Positions 44,390-55,001 of a stretch of DNA of 62,000 bases are shown here, piece after piece. The DNA comes from Cristatella mucedo (taxonomy: Eukaryota; Bryozoa; Phylactolaemata; Cristatellidae), in NCBI GenBank assembly GCA_009760855.2, contig WPIO01000237.1:1-62000 (forward strand), in the 5' to 3' direction. The position numbers and the translations under genes are program-made. The notes under the pieces were generated by a model. That model worked only from the letters and a program-made list of their open reading frames with translations, made no database searches and was not told the origin of the DNA. Position 1 is the first letter of the stretch. The number at the start of each line of letters is the position of its first letter.

Positions 44390-45010
44390 TGCAAATGGCT
44401 TGAAGGTAAATTGATGGAACCGATTCTATTGGCGAGTTCTCTATTTTTCTCATCTTTAGAGTCGCTCAAGTCTGAATACGCTTTTCTAATGTAGGAGATA
44501 TCTCTAGTGCTTTTATAGTTATTTCCCAAATGCCTTACTCCGCTTTTCAGTTTTTCAGAAGGCAAGTTATCCAACAGTTCAATTTCTCTGACGGTTGCTG
44601 TCGACTTTACTTTAGGAGTGCCTGTTCTAGGATTGACTTCGTGAACTTAAGCGATGTTTTCTCTAAACTCCATCAGCATGTTTCTCGTTTCTTCACGGGC
44701 TGCGTTTGTTATAGAAGTGTTAATTATATTTTGAGCTGCTTCTAAATCCGCATCTTTCACTTTCCGAGTGATCTTCATCAACATTCTGCTGCTGATGTCT
44801 ACACTTGGAGCTTCAATCTTAGGAGCTCTAGCTGCAAGGGAAGGTTTGATAGTGGCTAATCGACGCAACTCTACATCGGACAAATCGCTTATATCCAAAG
44901 TGCGATACCTACTAGCCATCTCCATAGCCCGTTTGTCTTAAGATGCTTCAGAAGCATTTCCTCGTTCGATTTCATCTTTTAGAGATTGCATCTTTAGTTC
45001 ATTCTCAAAA
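44390..45010 (-). pseudogene. Coiled-coil protein downstream of the ATPase (left copy)
   Basis: The minus-strand frame opens with FENELKMQSLKDEIERG and a TAA in NASEAS.DKRAMEMASRY, then DISDLSDVELRRLATIKPSL, RAPKIEAPSVDISSRMLMKI, LEAAQNIINTSITNAAREET and, past another stop, NPRTGTPKVKSTATVREIEL and SDLSDSKDEKNRELANRIG. It is helical and charged. It matches in position and style the right element's ORF at 58009-58398 (LQNELEIQRLQAETTA) and the TGTPKAARVK motif at 58.5 kb. It is probably a core or scaffold-type virion protein. It is cut off at its 3' end by the LINE at 44389. Confidence 0.55.
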
Positions 45011-45543
45011 CGTCTCGCGTATGTATTCGATATCCCTCTCGTTAAGCTTTAACACGATGATGAGATTTGCATTATTTCTGATTTCTCTTCAGAGTATTCC
45101 TGTAAACCCACGACAGGTAAACCGTGATTAACTTTTTGTGTCTGCCTCTCGTAAAGTATTCTAGAATAGAAGTTTGATCTTTAGTCATCAAATTATCCAA
45201 GATGACCACGCTTTCATTCAATTTAGGAAAGCTGTCAACCCTATGCAAGTTTTTGATTCCGTAAATCCACTTGAACCTGCCTTTGGCTTTCTTATCCGTC
45301 ATCTGCCTGATTCCTGTGTACAAATCCTGATATATATACTGTTGGCGCAGTTGTAAAATTTATCGTAATTCAAATGAAGCTTTCCATCTTTGTTGGGAAG
45401 GAATATCTAGTTGCACAAAAGTTGCATTTTCCGCATCCAGATTGACCCATAACAAGAACGTGTATAGGAACGCTAGGTAGAGGATCCAAGTGCCCCATTA
45501 TAGAATCCTACCCAAATACTGTAGGTCTAACTTTCGCAATCAT
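45000..45543 (-). pseudogene. Packaging ATPase, FtsK/HerA type (left copy)
   Basis: Pumps the element's DNA into capsids in the Polinton/adintovirus model. Start at 45543. SVPIHVLVMGQSGCGKCN holds the Walker A loop GQSGCGK (45447-45427), with Cys where Thr is usual. TGIRQMTDKKAKGRFKWIYG, then ESVVILDNLMTKDQTSI as Walker B (LDN for the usual LDD), then EYFTRGRHKKLITVYLSWVY and ANLIIVLKLNERDIEYI. Stops after the start region (VFG.DSIMGH) and frameshifts near 45.35 and 45.1 kb. The partner copy is at 57330-58008 with the same block order. Confidence 0.8.
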
Positions 45544-45551
45544 GTTCTATA
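45544..45551 (-). promoter_or_regulatory. TATATAGA motif before the ATPase start
   Basis: On the minus strand TATATAGAAC lies two bases from the ATG at 45543. The identical octamer overlaps the ATG of the right-hand ATPase. It sits in a short AT-rich spacer shared with the rightward genes. Confidence 0.45.
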
Positions 45552-45589
45552 TACATTTAACTAATTATATAGGAGAATATAAATTGGGT

Positions 45590-45800
45590 CAAGTGTCAGA
45601 AGCAGACTGAAACCGTTGGCGAGCATTACCTAGAGGTTCCTACTCCGCAAGGAGCTCTTGGCATAATAAAAGTAACAATACACTTGATAAAGCGCCCTCA
45701 GAGAACTTAATCTCTTTCTAGGCATGCTCATAGTAAATGCATGACATGTGGATCTAAGAAAACTTAATTTACGACTCTCAGATGCAAAGCGCAGGTTATT
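45590..45800 (+). pseudogene. Zinc-ribbon protein split by a LINE tail
   Basis: The plus-strand frame starts VKCQKQTETVGEHYLEVPTP, then QGALGI, is broken by LINE sequence at 45665-45733, and resumes GKCMTCGSKKT, a TAA, and FTTLRCKAQ. The KC.K...(about 20 residues)...GKCMTCG spacing is a zinc ribbon, with one cysteine of the first pair changed to Gln. A small zinc-ribbon gene beside the ATPase is a feature I associate with Polintons. This is a transcription or structural accessory role by inference only. Confidence 0.5.
45665..45733 (-). mobile_element. LINE-A 3' tail inserted in a Polinton gene
   Basis: AATACACTTGATAAAGCGCC then GAGAACTTAATCTCTTTCTA, the minus-strand LINE-A end of only about 65 bp. 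Such very short 5'-truncated insertions recur in the window. Confidence 0.8.
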
Positions 45801-45892
45801 TTAAAAGAAACTCAAGGTATGAAAATAGCTTAAGAGATTTCTTGAGAAGGAAAGGCGAATCAGAGAGCGATGTTTATATGAGACGATGCTTA

Positions 45893-46052
45893 ATGATACG
45901 ATGAACAGACTTAGCGTTACGGAAACTAAACAAGGTGCAGGTTGGAGTCATGGAGTCAGAGAGCAGGATCGCGTTGACATTATGGAAAGAAATCTGAAGA
46001 TGGTTTTAAAGAGTTCGTTGAGTTCACCACACAGCTTTAAGAATTTATTTAA
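45893..46052 (+). pseudogene. Small Polinton ORF of unknown function
   Basis: The open plus-strand frame reads MLNDTMNRLSVTETKQGAGW, SHGVREQDRVDIMERNLKMV and SFKNLFKTEY, ending in TAG. It has no family I know. It lies between the zinc-ribbon and the protease and could be the protease's N-terminal extension in another frame. Confidence 0.35.
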
Positions 46053-46451
46053 AACTGAGTACTAGACCTTTAGTCGACGTGAGGATTAGAAACTATGGTC
46101 AAGAATTAGAGACAAAAAACTTCAGAGGTGTGTTTGCTAGAGATGAGCTAGTAAAAATGAGAAAGAGACCCAACGAATGCTGTATATGTAATACGGGTGA
46201 TTGTAGTGATGCGATATACCAGTAGATTGCTGTGCAAGCGAATTCCAAAGATTACTTAAATTTCGATTCTTCTGGAGCGCTACCTATACCTGAAGTCGAG
46301 AGATATTTTGATGGACTGCCAAACTTTTCTACATGGAAGTTGCATAGTACGATGAAACGGATTGCGGCATGTGTTGTTTAGAATTGTTTTTACTCATGCA
46401 AACGTTTCATAATGACTTTGAATCGGTCATGGGTAATCTTTGTGATGACTA
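46046..46451 (+). pseudogene. Adenain-like cysteine protease (left copy)
   Basis: Maturation protease of Polinton and adenovirus-type particles. Residues NFRGVFARDELVKMRKRPNE, then CCICNTGDCSDAIYQ, a TAG where the His-Trp of the catalytic block is expected, then YLNFDSSGALPIPEVERYF (usual form YFDSFG.PPP.EV..YL with the Asp), GLPNFSTWKL, and after a frameshift YDETDCGMCCLELFLLMQTF with the catalytic Cys in DCG. It ends at TAA (46449-46451). Loss of the His and the internal stop make it inactive. It is divergent from the ATPase, as in the right element. Confidence 0.75.
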
Positions 46452-46579
46452 ACTTTCAATTTAATACATTTCTTGTCATGTTATAGAAAGATTCCTTCCA
46501 AGAAAGGTTCAAGCAAAACAAGTGAAATCAAGTCAGTCACAGTTCCCAATAGAAAAAATCTTCACCAACTATTTACCTA

Positions 46580-46738
46580 TACCTCTTAAAAACCTCAGAT
46601 CCTTTGGTAACCGTGCAGTTAGTTCCTATGCTCCCAAAGCCCATAACTCACTTATGAATTGCATCAAGACATCTATGGCTTGACCACATTAAAAAAAATT
46701 AAAAACACCTATTTATGTCAGCATTAGTGGGTCCCTAC
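46580..46738 (+). mobile_element. LINE-A internal fragment
   Basis: Codons for LKNLRSFGNRAVSSYAPKAH then the start of the 3' region (AGTGGGTCCCTACG). Tail absent. It lies just before the polymerase frame. Confidence 0.8.
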
Positions 46739-46740
46739 GA

Positions 46741-49700
46741 AAAAGACTATTCATTGACGGTATATTAATAGATGATTTGTTTAGAGAAGTTGTTGATTCT
46801 TATGCTGCTGAATTATGCAAAGTTCCATCAAAGTTTAGTTCATTCAGGCTCTACACTTCATCAAAGATTCATACGTCAAATCCATCTACTGAAATGAGAG
46901 ATGTGCGCTTTGTGTCTTGCCCATCAGCTATTGTTATTCATAGAGAATCCTATCAAACAGTAGTTGAAAAGCAGATTGCAATGCCTAGAGAAGTTATGGA
47001 TATATATTCAGAAATTTGCATCGGATTTGGTTGGATTATCGATGAAATATCTTCAGTTATCTTTGAAATTGCCAGCGTTGTGCTAGGGAAAGGTTCTAGT
47101 TACATCCCATCACTAAAAACAATATTCAATAAAAAGTGTTGCATTAATGTTCAAAACTGTGATAACTATTGTGCTTTGCGGTTTGTGTTGAGGTTTCTTC
47201 ATCCTAGGGAAAGTAAATGCTCAAAAGATATATGACTTAAAGAAACATCTAGAAACAGCATATGCAAGTGTACAAGATTATATTCTGGCTCTCGAAAGGC
47301 CGTTAAAAGTTATAGACACAAAATCACTTGGCGCACTACTTCTGAACGTAAGCATAAATATTTTCGAGTATCATGAAAAGCCTGGATCTTCTTTGTTAAA
47401 ATCAATGATGAAACCAAAAGAAATCACAGGTAAACATTTTAATCCTCCTCTTCATACGCAAAGGCACCAATAATTACATTTTGATTACTAAGTTCAACGC
47501 ATTCTGTCCCACTAACAAGTGTGGAGAATCTTTATTTCGTTGTCATCGGTGTCTCGATCGAGATTTCTCTCAAAAGATATTATGTGAACATCCAGCTGCT
47601 TGTAATGGCCTAAACGGTCATCCAACTACTTATCAAATACCAACAAATACAACACTTAAATTTAATGATTTTTCTAGGTTTATCTCATCGCCATACGTTT
47701 GTTACGCCGATTTCAAATGTCTTTGTGTTAGGACTTCACGTATTTGCATTGAAGGATTGTGTGTCTTTTACAGTGGTTCTTGGCGAGAATTAATTATGTG
47801 CGAAAACAATAAGAGTTTAACAAATTTTATGTTAATGATTCATCACACAAGAAAGAGTATACCAGAGACACTGCCGATGCTTTACAGGTTCCCTGTAAAG
47901 GCGCATATGTTATCGTTAACTGGAAGGGAGAAGTAATTTATATATTTTGAAATAGAGCTGTCGATTGTGTTTCATCGGTATTAGAATCATTGTTCAGCAA
48001 AGTAAATGATTTCACGAAGATAATGTTCGATACAGATCGGAGGGATGGTCCTTCAAAAATGATATTCTCCTAAGATGAAGAGATTAATTTTAAAGTAGCC
48101 AAGAAGTACTGAATGTGCTCTAAAGAGTTTACTACCGAAGAGGATCCAAAGGTTAGAGACCATTGTAATTTCCTGGAAAATTCAGTGGCGCTGCACATAG
48201 GAGTTGTAATTTTGTCGCTAGATTTGTTACTGGAGCTTGGAAAATGTCAGTGCTCTTCCACAACTTCAAAGGTTATGATTGCCACTTGGTCGTAAAAGCA
48301 CTGTCAAAGTTTGACGTTTTAGCAAAACCAATCGCTCTAACAAGTGAGAAGTGCATGATACTCGGTTTAGACAAGCTAGAGTTTAAGGACAGTTACAATT
48401 ACATGTCATCTCCATTTTCTGAAATTGTTGCTTCTTTGGCTTCAGATTTATCTAATTTCAATGTAACAAAAAAATTATTTACCAAAAAGTATCCATCCAT
48501 GAAACCAGAGGATATTTTACCTTTAATTCTCAGGAAAGGTGTTTATCCTTGCGAGTACATGGATACACTATCTCGCTTTGAAGAAACGACTTTACCTCCA
48601 ATTGAAGCATTTCGTTCGTCTCTATATTTCTACGAGGGCATCACAGAAGAAGATTGTGAGCTTGCAAAGGAAATTGTGCAAGCGTTTGGCTTGAAGAATC
48701 TAGGAGAATATCACGACCTCTATCTACTAGCAGATATAAAACAACTTGCTGATTGTTGTGAGACGTTCTGGAATGGATTAGGCACTTTGCTTCATCTGGA
48801 TTCTGAAAACTACTTATCCAATCCACACTACGCATGGTCTTGTGCTTTGTGAAACGCAGGTGCTCAATTTAAATTATTAGGTGGAGACAAAAATTCATAT
48901 CATGATTCAAGAACGATCAGTTCGATGGGGCATTTGCCAAGTAAAAAAGAGATGTGCACACTCAAATAACGAAAGGGTTGTTGGCCATGATAAGTCTAAG
49001 CCGACAACACATATTATGTACTGGAATGCTTGCAGTTGCTGCTATTTATGCTATCAATTCTATTTATCCAACTGTTATTCAGTGGCATTCGCTTAGTGGA
49101 AACGATAAAGAAGATTTAGTTTCTAACTAGACTTCTGAAAGGTTTATCAACTTACCAGCAGATGCTAAACAAGGCGTTTTAATGGAAGTTGGTATTATCT
49201 ATTCTGACCATTTGCCCGAGTTGCACAACGACTCTTTGTGCTACAGCCAGGATTGCGGAGCGAAAGGAGCTATTCAGCTTTATCAGAAAGCTTTTGACAC
49301 TGGTGCTTGCCCAAGACCCAAGCTAGTATGTGATTTTAAGCCAAAATAAAAATTCCTTGCTCACTAAAGATACCTGGAGTTCTTAGCTAGGCATGGTATT
49401 CGCATCACGAAACTTCATCGTGTATTCACATTTGATCAGGAACCTTGGTCGAAGCATTTTATAGATGCTTGTGCCAAAAAGAAGATTGAGTACGAAAAAA
49501 AAGAAGATAACTTCTCTAGAGGTCTTTACAAAACCTTCACGTGCCAGATTCGGCAAGACAGGCGAAGATGTAGAAAGGCGTGATAATGTTAGAATGGTTA
49601 ACTCAGTGCGAGAAAATCTATCACAAATTAATGAGAGATTCTTGCATGAAATTATTTCGATGCTTCGATAGGACACTTATTGCATTTGAGCACGGCAAGA

Positions 49701-50310
49701 AAGTAACGAAATTAAACAAGCCTCTATTTATAGGCTCTGCTTTTCTCGATCTATTAAAACTTCCCATGCAAACATTATATTACGAAGTTCTCATTCCCAA
49801 GTTTGGTAAGAAAGTAAAACTGTTATTCACAGACACACAAATTCCCTTTGCTAGAAATAGAAAGCGAATAAACTCATGAAGATTGCAAAAACATCAAGGA
49901 TTGTTTTGAAAAAGCAGCTTTTAGTAAGTTTTAGGGTTAGGTGAAGTGTACAGCTATAGAAGAAATGTGCGCTTTGAGACCAAAGTTATTTTCTTTAAAG
50001 TTGTTAAGCAACCATATTTAATAAAGCTAAAGGTTTCCCAGGAACAACTGTTAAGAAAGGACAGCTAAAACACGATGAATACGTAATTGCTTAAACACTG
50101 CTAACAAGATATTGGCTGAGCATAAGGCTAACGACCCTACAACCATGGCGGGATATGAGAAAAAGTTGAATAAATGCTTTCACAAAATGGTTCGGAAAGC
50201 TTCACAATGTAACAACTCAGGGATTAGAAAAGCTTGCACTATCTGCATTTGACTCCAAGCAATATTGGCTTGATTGTGGCGATGTAGCGACTGGCTTAAT
50301 TGCGGCTTAA
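46741..50310 (+). pseudogene. Protein-primed type-B DNA polymerase (PolB)
   Basis: Replicates the linear element from protein-primed ends. The N-terminal part (46777-47235) carries KGSSYIPSLKTIFNKKCCIN and VQNCDNYCALRFVLRFLHP, the characteristic lead-in. A cysteine/histidine block FRCHRCLDRDFSQKILCEH follows. Exonuclease motifs: YADFKCL (47703-47717, the Glu of the usual DFE is Lys), HNFKGYDCH (48259-48285) and YHDLYLLADIKQLAD (about 48.71 kb). Polymerase part: LPELHND, RITKLHRVFTFDQEPW, LNKPLFIGSAFLDLLKLPMQ, then FTDTQIPF at 49829-49840, where the usual catalytic TDTDS has lost its second Asp. The C-terminus has ALSAFDSKQYWLDCGD and ends at 50310. It has many stops and frameshifts and about 1190 codons in total, a normal length. 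Confidence 0.85.
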
Positions 50311-50313
50311 GTT

Positions 50314-50697
50314 ATGTTTACGGACATTACAAAATCGAAAAAGCAATTGATGAAGGTAAAGATCCCGGCTTATGCGAAACATGACAAGTTGAATTTGAAA
50401 GAAAAAAATATCATAGTATAAAAGAAAATGGCAGACATTCTTCGTGATGAGCCCAAAGAATTCTTCTCAACAGTAGTAAGCAAGTGCTAGAGACTCAGCT
50501 TCCAACTGAGAAAGTGCTATCCGAAGAATTAGTAATGGAAACTGATTCCGACTCTGACGATCTGGATTACGATCCCTATCAAGAAACACAATCAGAAGCT
50601 GACTATGAAGGCGAAATATAATACTACTCTGACGATGTTTTCTATTCAGAATCTGGTTCTGTAGTTGATAGTGAAACTGATTTAGAAGTTGAGTAAA
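50314..50697 (+). pseudogene. Acidic-tail Polinton ORF
   Basis: Starts MFTDITKSKKQLMKVKIPAY right after PolB. After a stop and frame change it ends in a highly acidic tail: METDSDSDDLDYDPYQETQS, EADYEGEI, a stop, and SESGSVVDSETDLEVE. Acidic tails of this kind occur in nucleic-acid-mimicking or chaperone-like viral proteins. The function is unknown. Confidence 0.4.
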
Positions 50698-50717
50698 AAT
50701 CTTTACTCTTACGTAGA

Positions 50718-50942
50718 ATGGACGTTTCTAGAATTGCAAGCTGTGATCAATTACGAGATCTAACACTCAAGATTTTTCAGCAAAAGGTTAAAAACGCAGA
50801 TCATCGAATCGTCAAGCATTCTCTGACAAACTAATACCTGATCTCGATACACGCTATCTCGACATCTTAGTAGAGATCTGTGACACTTGTGATAAGCCTA
50901 ATGGAACGCTAAAGAAAATTAATTGCAATGTCAGCCAAAGCT
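50718..50942 (+). pseudogene. Small CxxC Polinton ORF
   Basis: MDVSRIASCDQLRDLTLKIF then a frameshift near 50.82 kb and LIPDLDTRYLDILVEICDTC, DKPNGTLKKINC. Preceded by TACGTAGA just before the ATG, similar to the motif at other Polinton starts. About 75 codons, family unknown. Confidence 0.4.
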
Positions 50943-51062
50943 GAAAACAAGAAGAAGAAACCAAAGACCAAACAAGGTGTCCAGATCGTAACATCAATGT
51001 AAGTAGCTTATCGTAGTATTTGTTTCTTTGTGTGCATGTTGTTTTTATCAGTGTGATGAGGA

Positions 51063-51410
51063 ATGTCCGCAACAGTTACTGATCCGAGTCTTGCAACATC
51101 TGCAACAGCGCTGAAAGCATACGTCGATTACCTAGTTAAGTCGAGGATGACTGCTTACGATGCACAAAAGCTCGATTCAAACATCTCAGTAATGACAGAC
51201 ACTCCAGTAAAGAAGTTTTACCTTGATGAGTGTGACGCTGAAGAAAGTAATTTCCGCAGGTATCACCCAAGTTATGTTTGACCTGGAAACTACTGTCCGA
51301 AGCAAAGCTGATGCCCTTCTAGATACCCCCGGGAAATCTCTGGATAGACTACACGGATTTCCAGCCAACTTCCAACTGTATCAACTGTTATCTCAGGAGT
51401 ATCAGGAATG
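51063..51410 (+). pseudogene. Short fibre-module-like ORF
   Basis: MSATVTDPSLATSATALKAY then VDYLVKSRMTAYDAQKL. The DPSLATSATALKAYVD unit resembles the repeat of the tail-fibre-like proteins in this window. After a frameshift near 51.24 kb it continues GITQVMFDLETTVRSKADAL. It may be the end of the left element's second fibre or a fragment from the right element. Confidence 0.4.
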
Positions 51411-51629
51411 AAACCAGACTGCTCTGGCTTCGTGAAATACGAATGCTATGCAGTTCTGCCAAATATCGCAGACGGAACGAGTGCACGGCAAAACGCTGCT
51501 ATCGCGGCACTTGCTGCGCTGCATCTTCTGCATCTTCTGGTGATTCATCTGCTACATCTGCTTCATCTTCGGTTTCATCCGCCACACCTGCTTCATCTTC
51601 CAAAGTTCTGCAATAAAATATTTACTTAG
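51408..51629 (+). other. Low-complexity ORF segment
   Basis: ATGAAACCAGACTGC opens MKPDCSGFVKYECYAVLPNI and ends in a CATCTTCTG-type triplet repeat (51520-51603). That repeat reads as His-Leu in one frame and Ser/Ala (SSATSASSSVSSATPASSS) in another. The Ser/Ala reading is the more protein-like. Confidence 0.35.
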
Positions 51630-51637
51630 TACAGAAA

Positions 51638-52184
51638 ATGATTGAAACAAGGTGCACTGACGGACTAACAGAAGCTCAAGGTCAGCAGTTCAGCAACTTT
51701 AAGATTTGGGTGTTCCCAATGGGCCGCATTGAAGTCATTGGGGCTTCTTTGCCTGATGCTGTCAGATTAGTGTTTGACTACAAAGCTCTAAGAATTTCCT
51801 GCGTAGATTCAAAGATGTCTGGTATCTTTTCAAAAGTTCGCGATGGCTCAATTTTCAAAGATTTCCTGAAGGATCCTAGGACTGAAACGATTGGTTGCAT
51901 TAGATCAAAAGCACACTCTAAAAAAGTAGAAGCAATAGCAAGATTGCAAAAGACATTAGATTCAGGTTTGTTGGAAGTATTTACGAACCGAAGAAATTTG
52001 TACAGGAGTCGTTAGACTGAAGAGTTTAAGTAGCCGAAAAATTAAAATTTCCTCATAAGTATTATCTCTATCCAAGCCGACAAGAAGCAGTACTCCAATA
52101 TCAAGTGTACAAGAATAAGTGCTTTGTTCAGAAAGATGGGGAGAAATTCTTGTGCGTCTATGAGGAGAATATTTATGTATTTTG
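51638..52184 (+). pseudogene. Polinton ORF of unknown function
   Basis: Open for 125 codons from MIETRCTDGLTEAQGQQFSN through FKIWVFPMGRIEVIGASLPD, LRISCVDSKMSGIFSKVRDG and HSKKVEAIARLQKTLDSGLL. After a frameshift near 52.01 kb it continues YLYPSRQEAVLQYQVYKNKC and EKFLCVYEENIYVF. It is one of the best preserved frames of the Polinton area. The ACTTAGTACAGAAA stretch precedes the ATG. No family recognised. Confidence 0.5.
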
Positions 52185-52289
52185 AATCGGATAAATTGTT
52201 TAAAAGCAGGATAAATACCATAAAGAATAATCAAAAAACAAAGTCTGACCAAATAACATGTGAGCAGGATAAATAGTTATATATCAGCA

Positions 52290-54590
52290 ATAAGTCTATA
52301 TAAGTCAGCATAATCAAAAACTGTAGAAGGACAGAGGTAAGCTTCTTTTGGCGAAGAAACTTTGTAGTAAGATCCTGCATCACCGAAATTAAAGGAAAAC
52401 CCATCTTTTGGTTGAGTGTTTGCTTCCAACCCAACAATATTCTTCACACGTATAAAATATTCAGAGTAAGTAGGTTTAAAAATATGGACGTCAGTTAGTC
52501 TTGAAAGAGAAATAGCATCTACATTACCAACATTACTTATACTAGGAACAGAAAGAACTCCATTAAAAAGAGAGAGTTATCAGAAGGTCTGTTTCTCAAG
52601 TAACTACTTGACAAGCTTTCTTTTTTGAAGCCAAGAAAACCACCAACATTAATTAACCTATCAACTTTTAAACCGCCAATTCTTTCGTCACCATCTTTTG
52701 CCACTTTGTGGTCAAGGTATTCCTTCGTTTCGCTGTCTGTTCAATTTATAAGATTTAATAGGCCAACATATTTTTGTGAGCCCGCAGACAAACCTCCTTG
52801 CACAACAGAATCAGAATCTTTTATTTGGTAGTTAGTAACGGAAAAAGTTTAGCCGACTGCGTAAAAGAGTCGATAGTGCTACCAAGATTTGTTAGTTATT
52901 TTCCTGAAAGTTCGAAGTTCCTTTCATGTCTAGTAACTTGTTCGGTAAAATTACTCTCCAAAGCTATGTAAACAGTAATATTTAGACATATTAATTCGAT
53001 CGTTTCCACAGCGAAACTGGATTCTCTCTATTAATTTATTGCCAACACTTAAAACACATTCTCCATAAAAAATCCTTCTTGTAGTAAAACTCGCGGCGCC
53101 ACTGAAAGGAATTATTTGAAATGACTCAGCTGGAGAAAGAAGGTCATCATATTTAGCAAATAATGCAAAAATACCTCTAGGGACTATTACCTCTCCTAAG
53201 TTCACTCAGAATTGAAGGAGGGGCAAAACTTACTGAAAATGTTACTACTTTTACGTTGCCTTCTGCTTGACTATTTAGGTAACTTAAATAACATTACAAA
53301 ATTAACACCATCATTTGGGTTAATCTGATCTGCTGTTATCATGATTGCGATCCCCTGCATATCCAGAGGCCTACTTATAGTTCTTTCAGTTGTTCTAACG
53401 AAGTTAGAATCAATATAATATTTGTTTGGCATATCGGTGCTAGAATAAGGGACTACTAACACTAATCAATCCGTGCACAGTTAGAACTCCACTAGTTTCT
53501 CCTCCTGTTAATGCTAACTTTGTATTCGCATAGTCTTTCGTTGCAGCATCGCTTGGATTGACAGGATTAGCAAGGTCTATCAATCACTCGGTGACCATTC
53601 ATATCAAGTTCGCCATCAGCTGCAGCTCCTATGGAAACTTTAGTGACACAATTAGTGTCAATGTACTTTCTGTTTACTACCTCCCCAGGATGCACAGGGT
53701 ATATCACAGGTATATCACCCGTCCTTCGAATGAAGTTCTTCGTAGCAGCTCTTTTCCTTGTGTACCCGAGTGAAATTTTTTATGTTAATAAGAAACGATA
53801 TAACTTAAAGAATTATCAACAAAAAGATTATTAATCACGCATCTGTGAGATCCATAAATTCCAATCACTAACATTGAAGCTCCAGTAACGCCATAAATGC
53901 AATCGCTATTGTTAGTTCAGCAAACACTCCAGTCTTGTCGCTGCTCCACAATACATTAGAAACAAAGCCAGAGTTTGCTAAACTCCCAGGCATAAGTGTT
54001 GAAATAGCAGTAGCCAACCCGATTTTGTTACCTTGTGTGTCCAACATTGGAATATCCGCAGGAGTAAGCTGCACAGAAGAAATTTTTGTGCTAGTGCCGT
54101 TAACTTGTATGCCAAAGCTGCTAAGTTCCAGTCAACTCGGAAAACTCGTGACCTTTAGGTATGTAATACTACACTGTTGTCTTGCAGCATCAAAATATTG
54201 CTTAGAAATTAATCCCAAGTCTTTCGCATTCGTAATTGCATTCTTTCCTAGGTCAAGATTTCCCTTAGAAACACCAGCAAAGAATTGTGACACTGATTTC
54301 ACTAATCCATAATTGATTTTTTTATTTTGTAAGGTATTAGCCTCGTAAAGCCAATGCCATTGGCAGAATTACAAGTGATGCCTTTGATGTTCGCCCAGTT
54401 TAGCTGCGAGCTCATGATTCCAAGACTTTTAGGCAACAAAGCACTCAAAGAGCTAACAGTTGCAAATGATCCTGAAATGTTAGACACTACTTGCCTAGTA
54501 AAGTCAGAACTTACAGCGTATGAAAGATTGATTGATACATCTATATGTGCAACAGGTGTTCTGAGAAAAGCATGTCATTGATTTTTGTGA
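52290..54590 (-). pseudogene. Phage-tail-fibre-like repeat protein(s) (right copy)
   Basis: Minus-strand coding remnants over 2.3 kb. The N-terminal region has SYAVSSDFTRQVVSNISGSF. Repeat units follow: NLDLGKNAITNAKDLGLISK-QYFD, PVHPGEVVNRKYIDTN, GELDMNGHRVIDLANPVNPS-DAATKDYANTK, GGETSGVLTVHGLI, and PLDMQGIAIMITADQINPND. Then comes a C-terminal globular part (VIVPRGIFALFAKYDDLLSP, GECVLSVGNKLIERIQFRCG). A further unit set lies at 52.3-52.83 kb (TDSETKEYLDHKV, ERIGGLKVDRLINVGGFLGF, FSFNFGDAGSYYKVSS). This may be one long fibre or two adjacent genes. The DMNGHRI.DLA.P...DAATK.Y.D consensus is that of phage tail fibres. Numerous stops are present. Confidence 0.65.
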
Positions 54591-54602
54591 TTAATTCTAT
54601 TA

Positions 54603-54610
54603 TATATAGA
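54603..54610 (+). promoter_or_regulatory. TATATAGA motif before an ORF start
   Basis: TATATAGA is followed one base later by the ATG at 54612. It is the same octamer as at both ATPase starts. Confidence 0.4.
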
Positions 54611-54611
54611 T

Positions 54612-54994
54612 ATGTATTTGAATCTTAGCAAGCAGCAGTTGGGAAAATTAATGTCTGGTCAAAGTATCAGAGTGAAATTTTAAGACATTGGTCATGGTAC
54701 AGAAATAGAGTTAAACAAAGCGTCTTTGAACAAGATTACGAAAGATTTGATTACTAGGACTGGAACAACGCTTCAGCTGTCGACAACGAATGGGGAGAAT
54801 TAGAAGAAGATATGAAGTCGGGCTTTGACACTGCTAAGAAAATCATATCAGAAGTTAATACTGCAAGTGATGTTGTCTCCAAGGGTGTTACAAAAATAGC
54901 TCATAAACTTTCGGCAAACCTTTCATTGACAGCTTCAAATAAGATTGCTAGAATTGTGCAGAAAGTCCTGTCTTCGATGAAAGTAATCCGTTAA
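54612..54994 (+). pseudogene. Small basic/helical Polinton protein
   Basis: MYLNLSKQQLGKLMSGQSIR opens it, then a TAA, IGHGTEIELNKASLNKITK and TGTTLQLST. A frameshift leads into MKSGFDTAKKIISEVNTASD, VVSKGVTKIAHKLSANLSLT and NKIARIVQKVLSSMK. The first block (hydrophobic - SK.QL.KL..G..I.) resembles a short conserved motif of Polinton and adintovirus virion or core proteins. The second part is an amphipathic helix. Identification rests on memory of the motif. Confidence 0.4.
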
Positions 54995-55001
54995 AAAAGT
55001 A

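Larger units (their letters stand above)
35281..51050. mobile_element. Left Polinton (Maverick), decayed
   Basis: AT-rich block with the module set of a Polinton: integrase, capsid-type protein, packaging ATPase, adenain-like protease and protein-primed polymerase B, plus a tail-fibre-like protein. The left arm is transcribed leftward from 45.54 kb and the right arm rightward. Both ends are uncertain: no terminal inverted repeats could be confirmed by eye. Five LINE fragments sit inside (35765, 40682, 42177, 45665, 46580). The limits given are approximate. The right limit is where the DNA starts to belong to the mirrored element. Confidence 0.75.
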
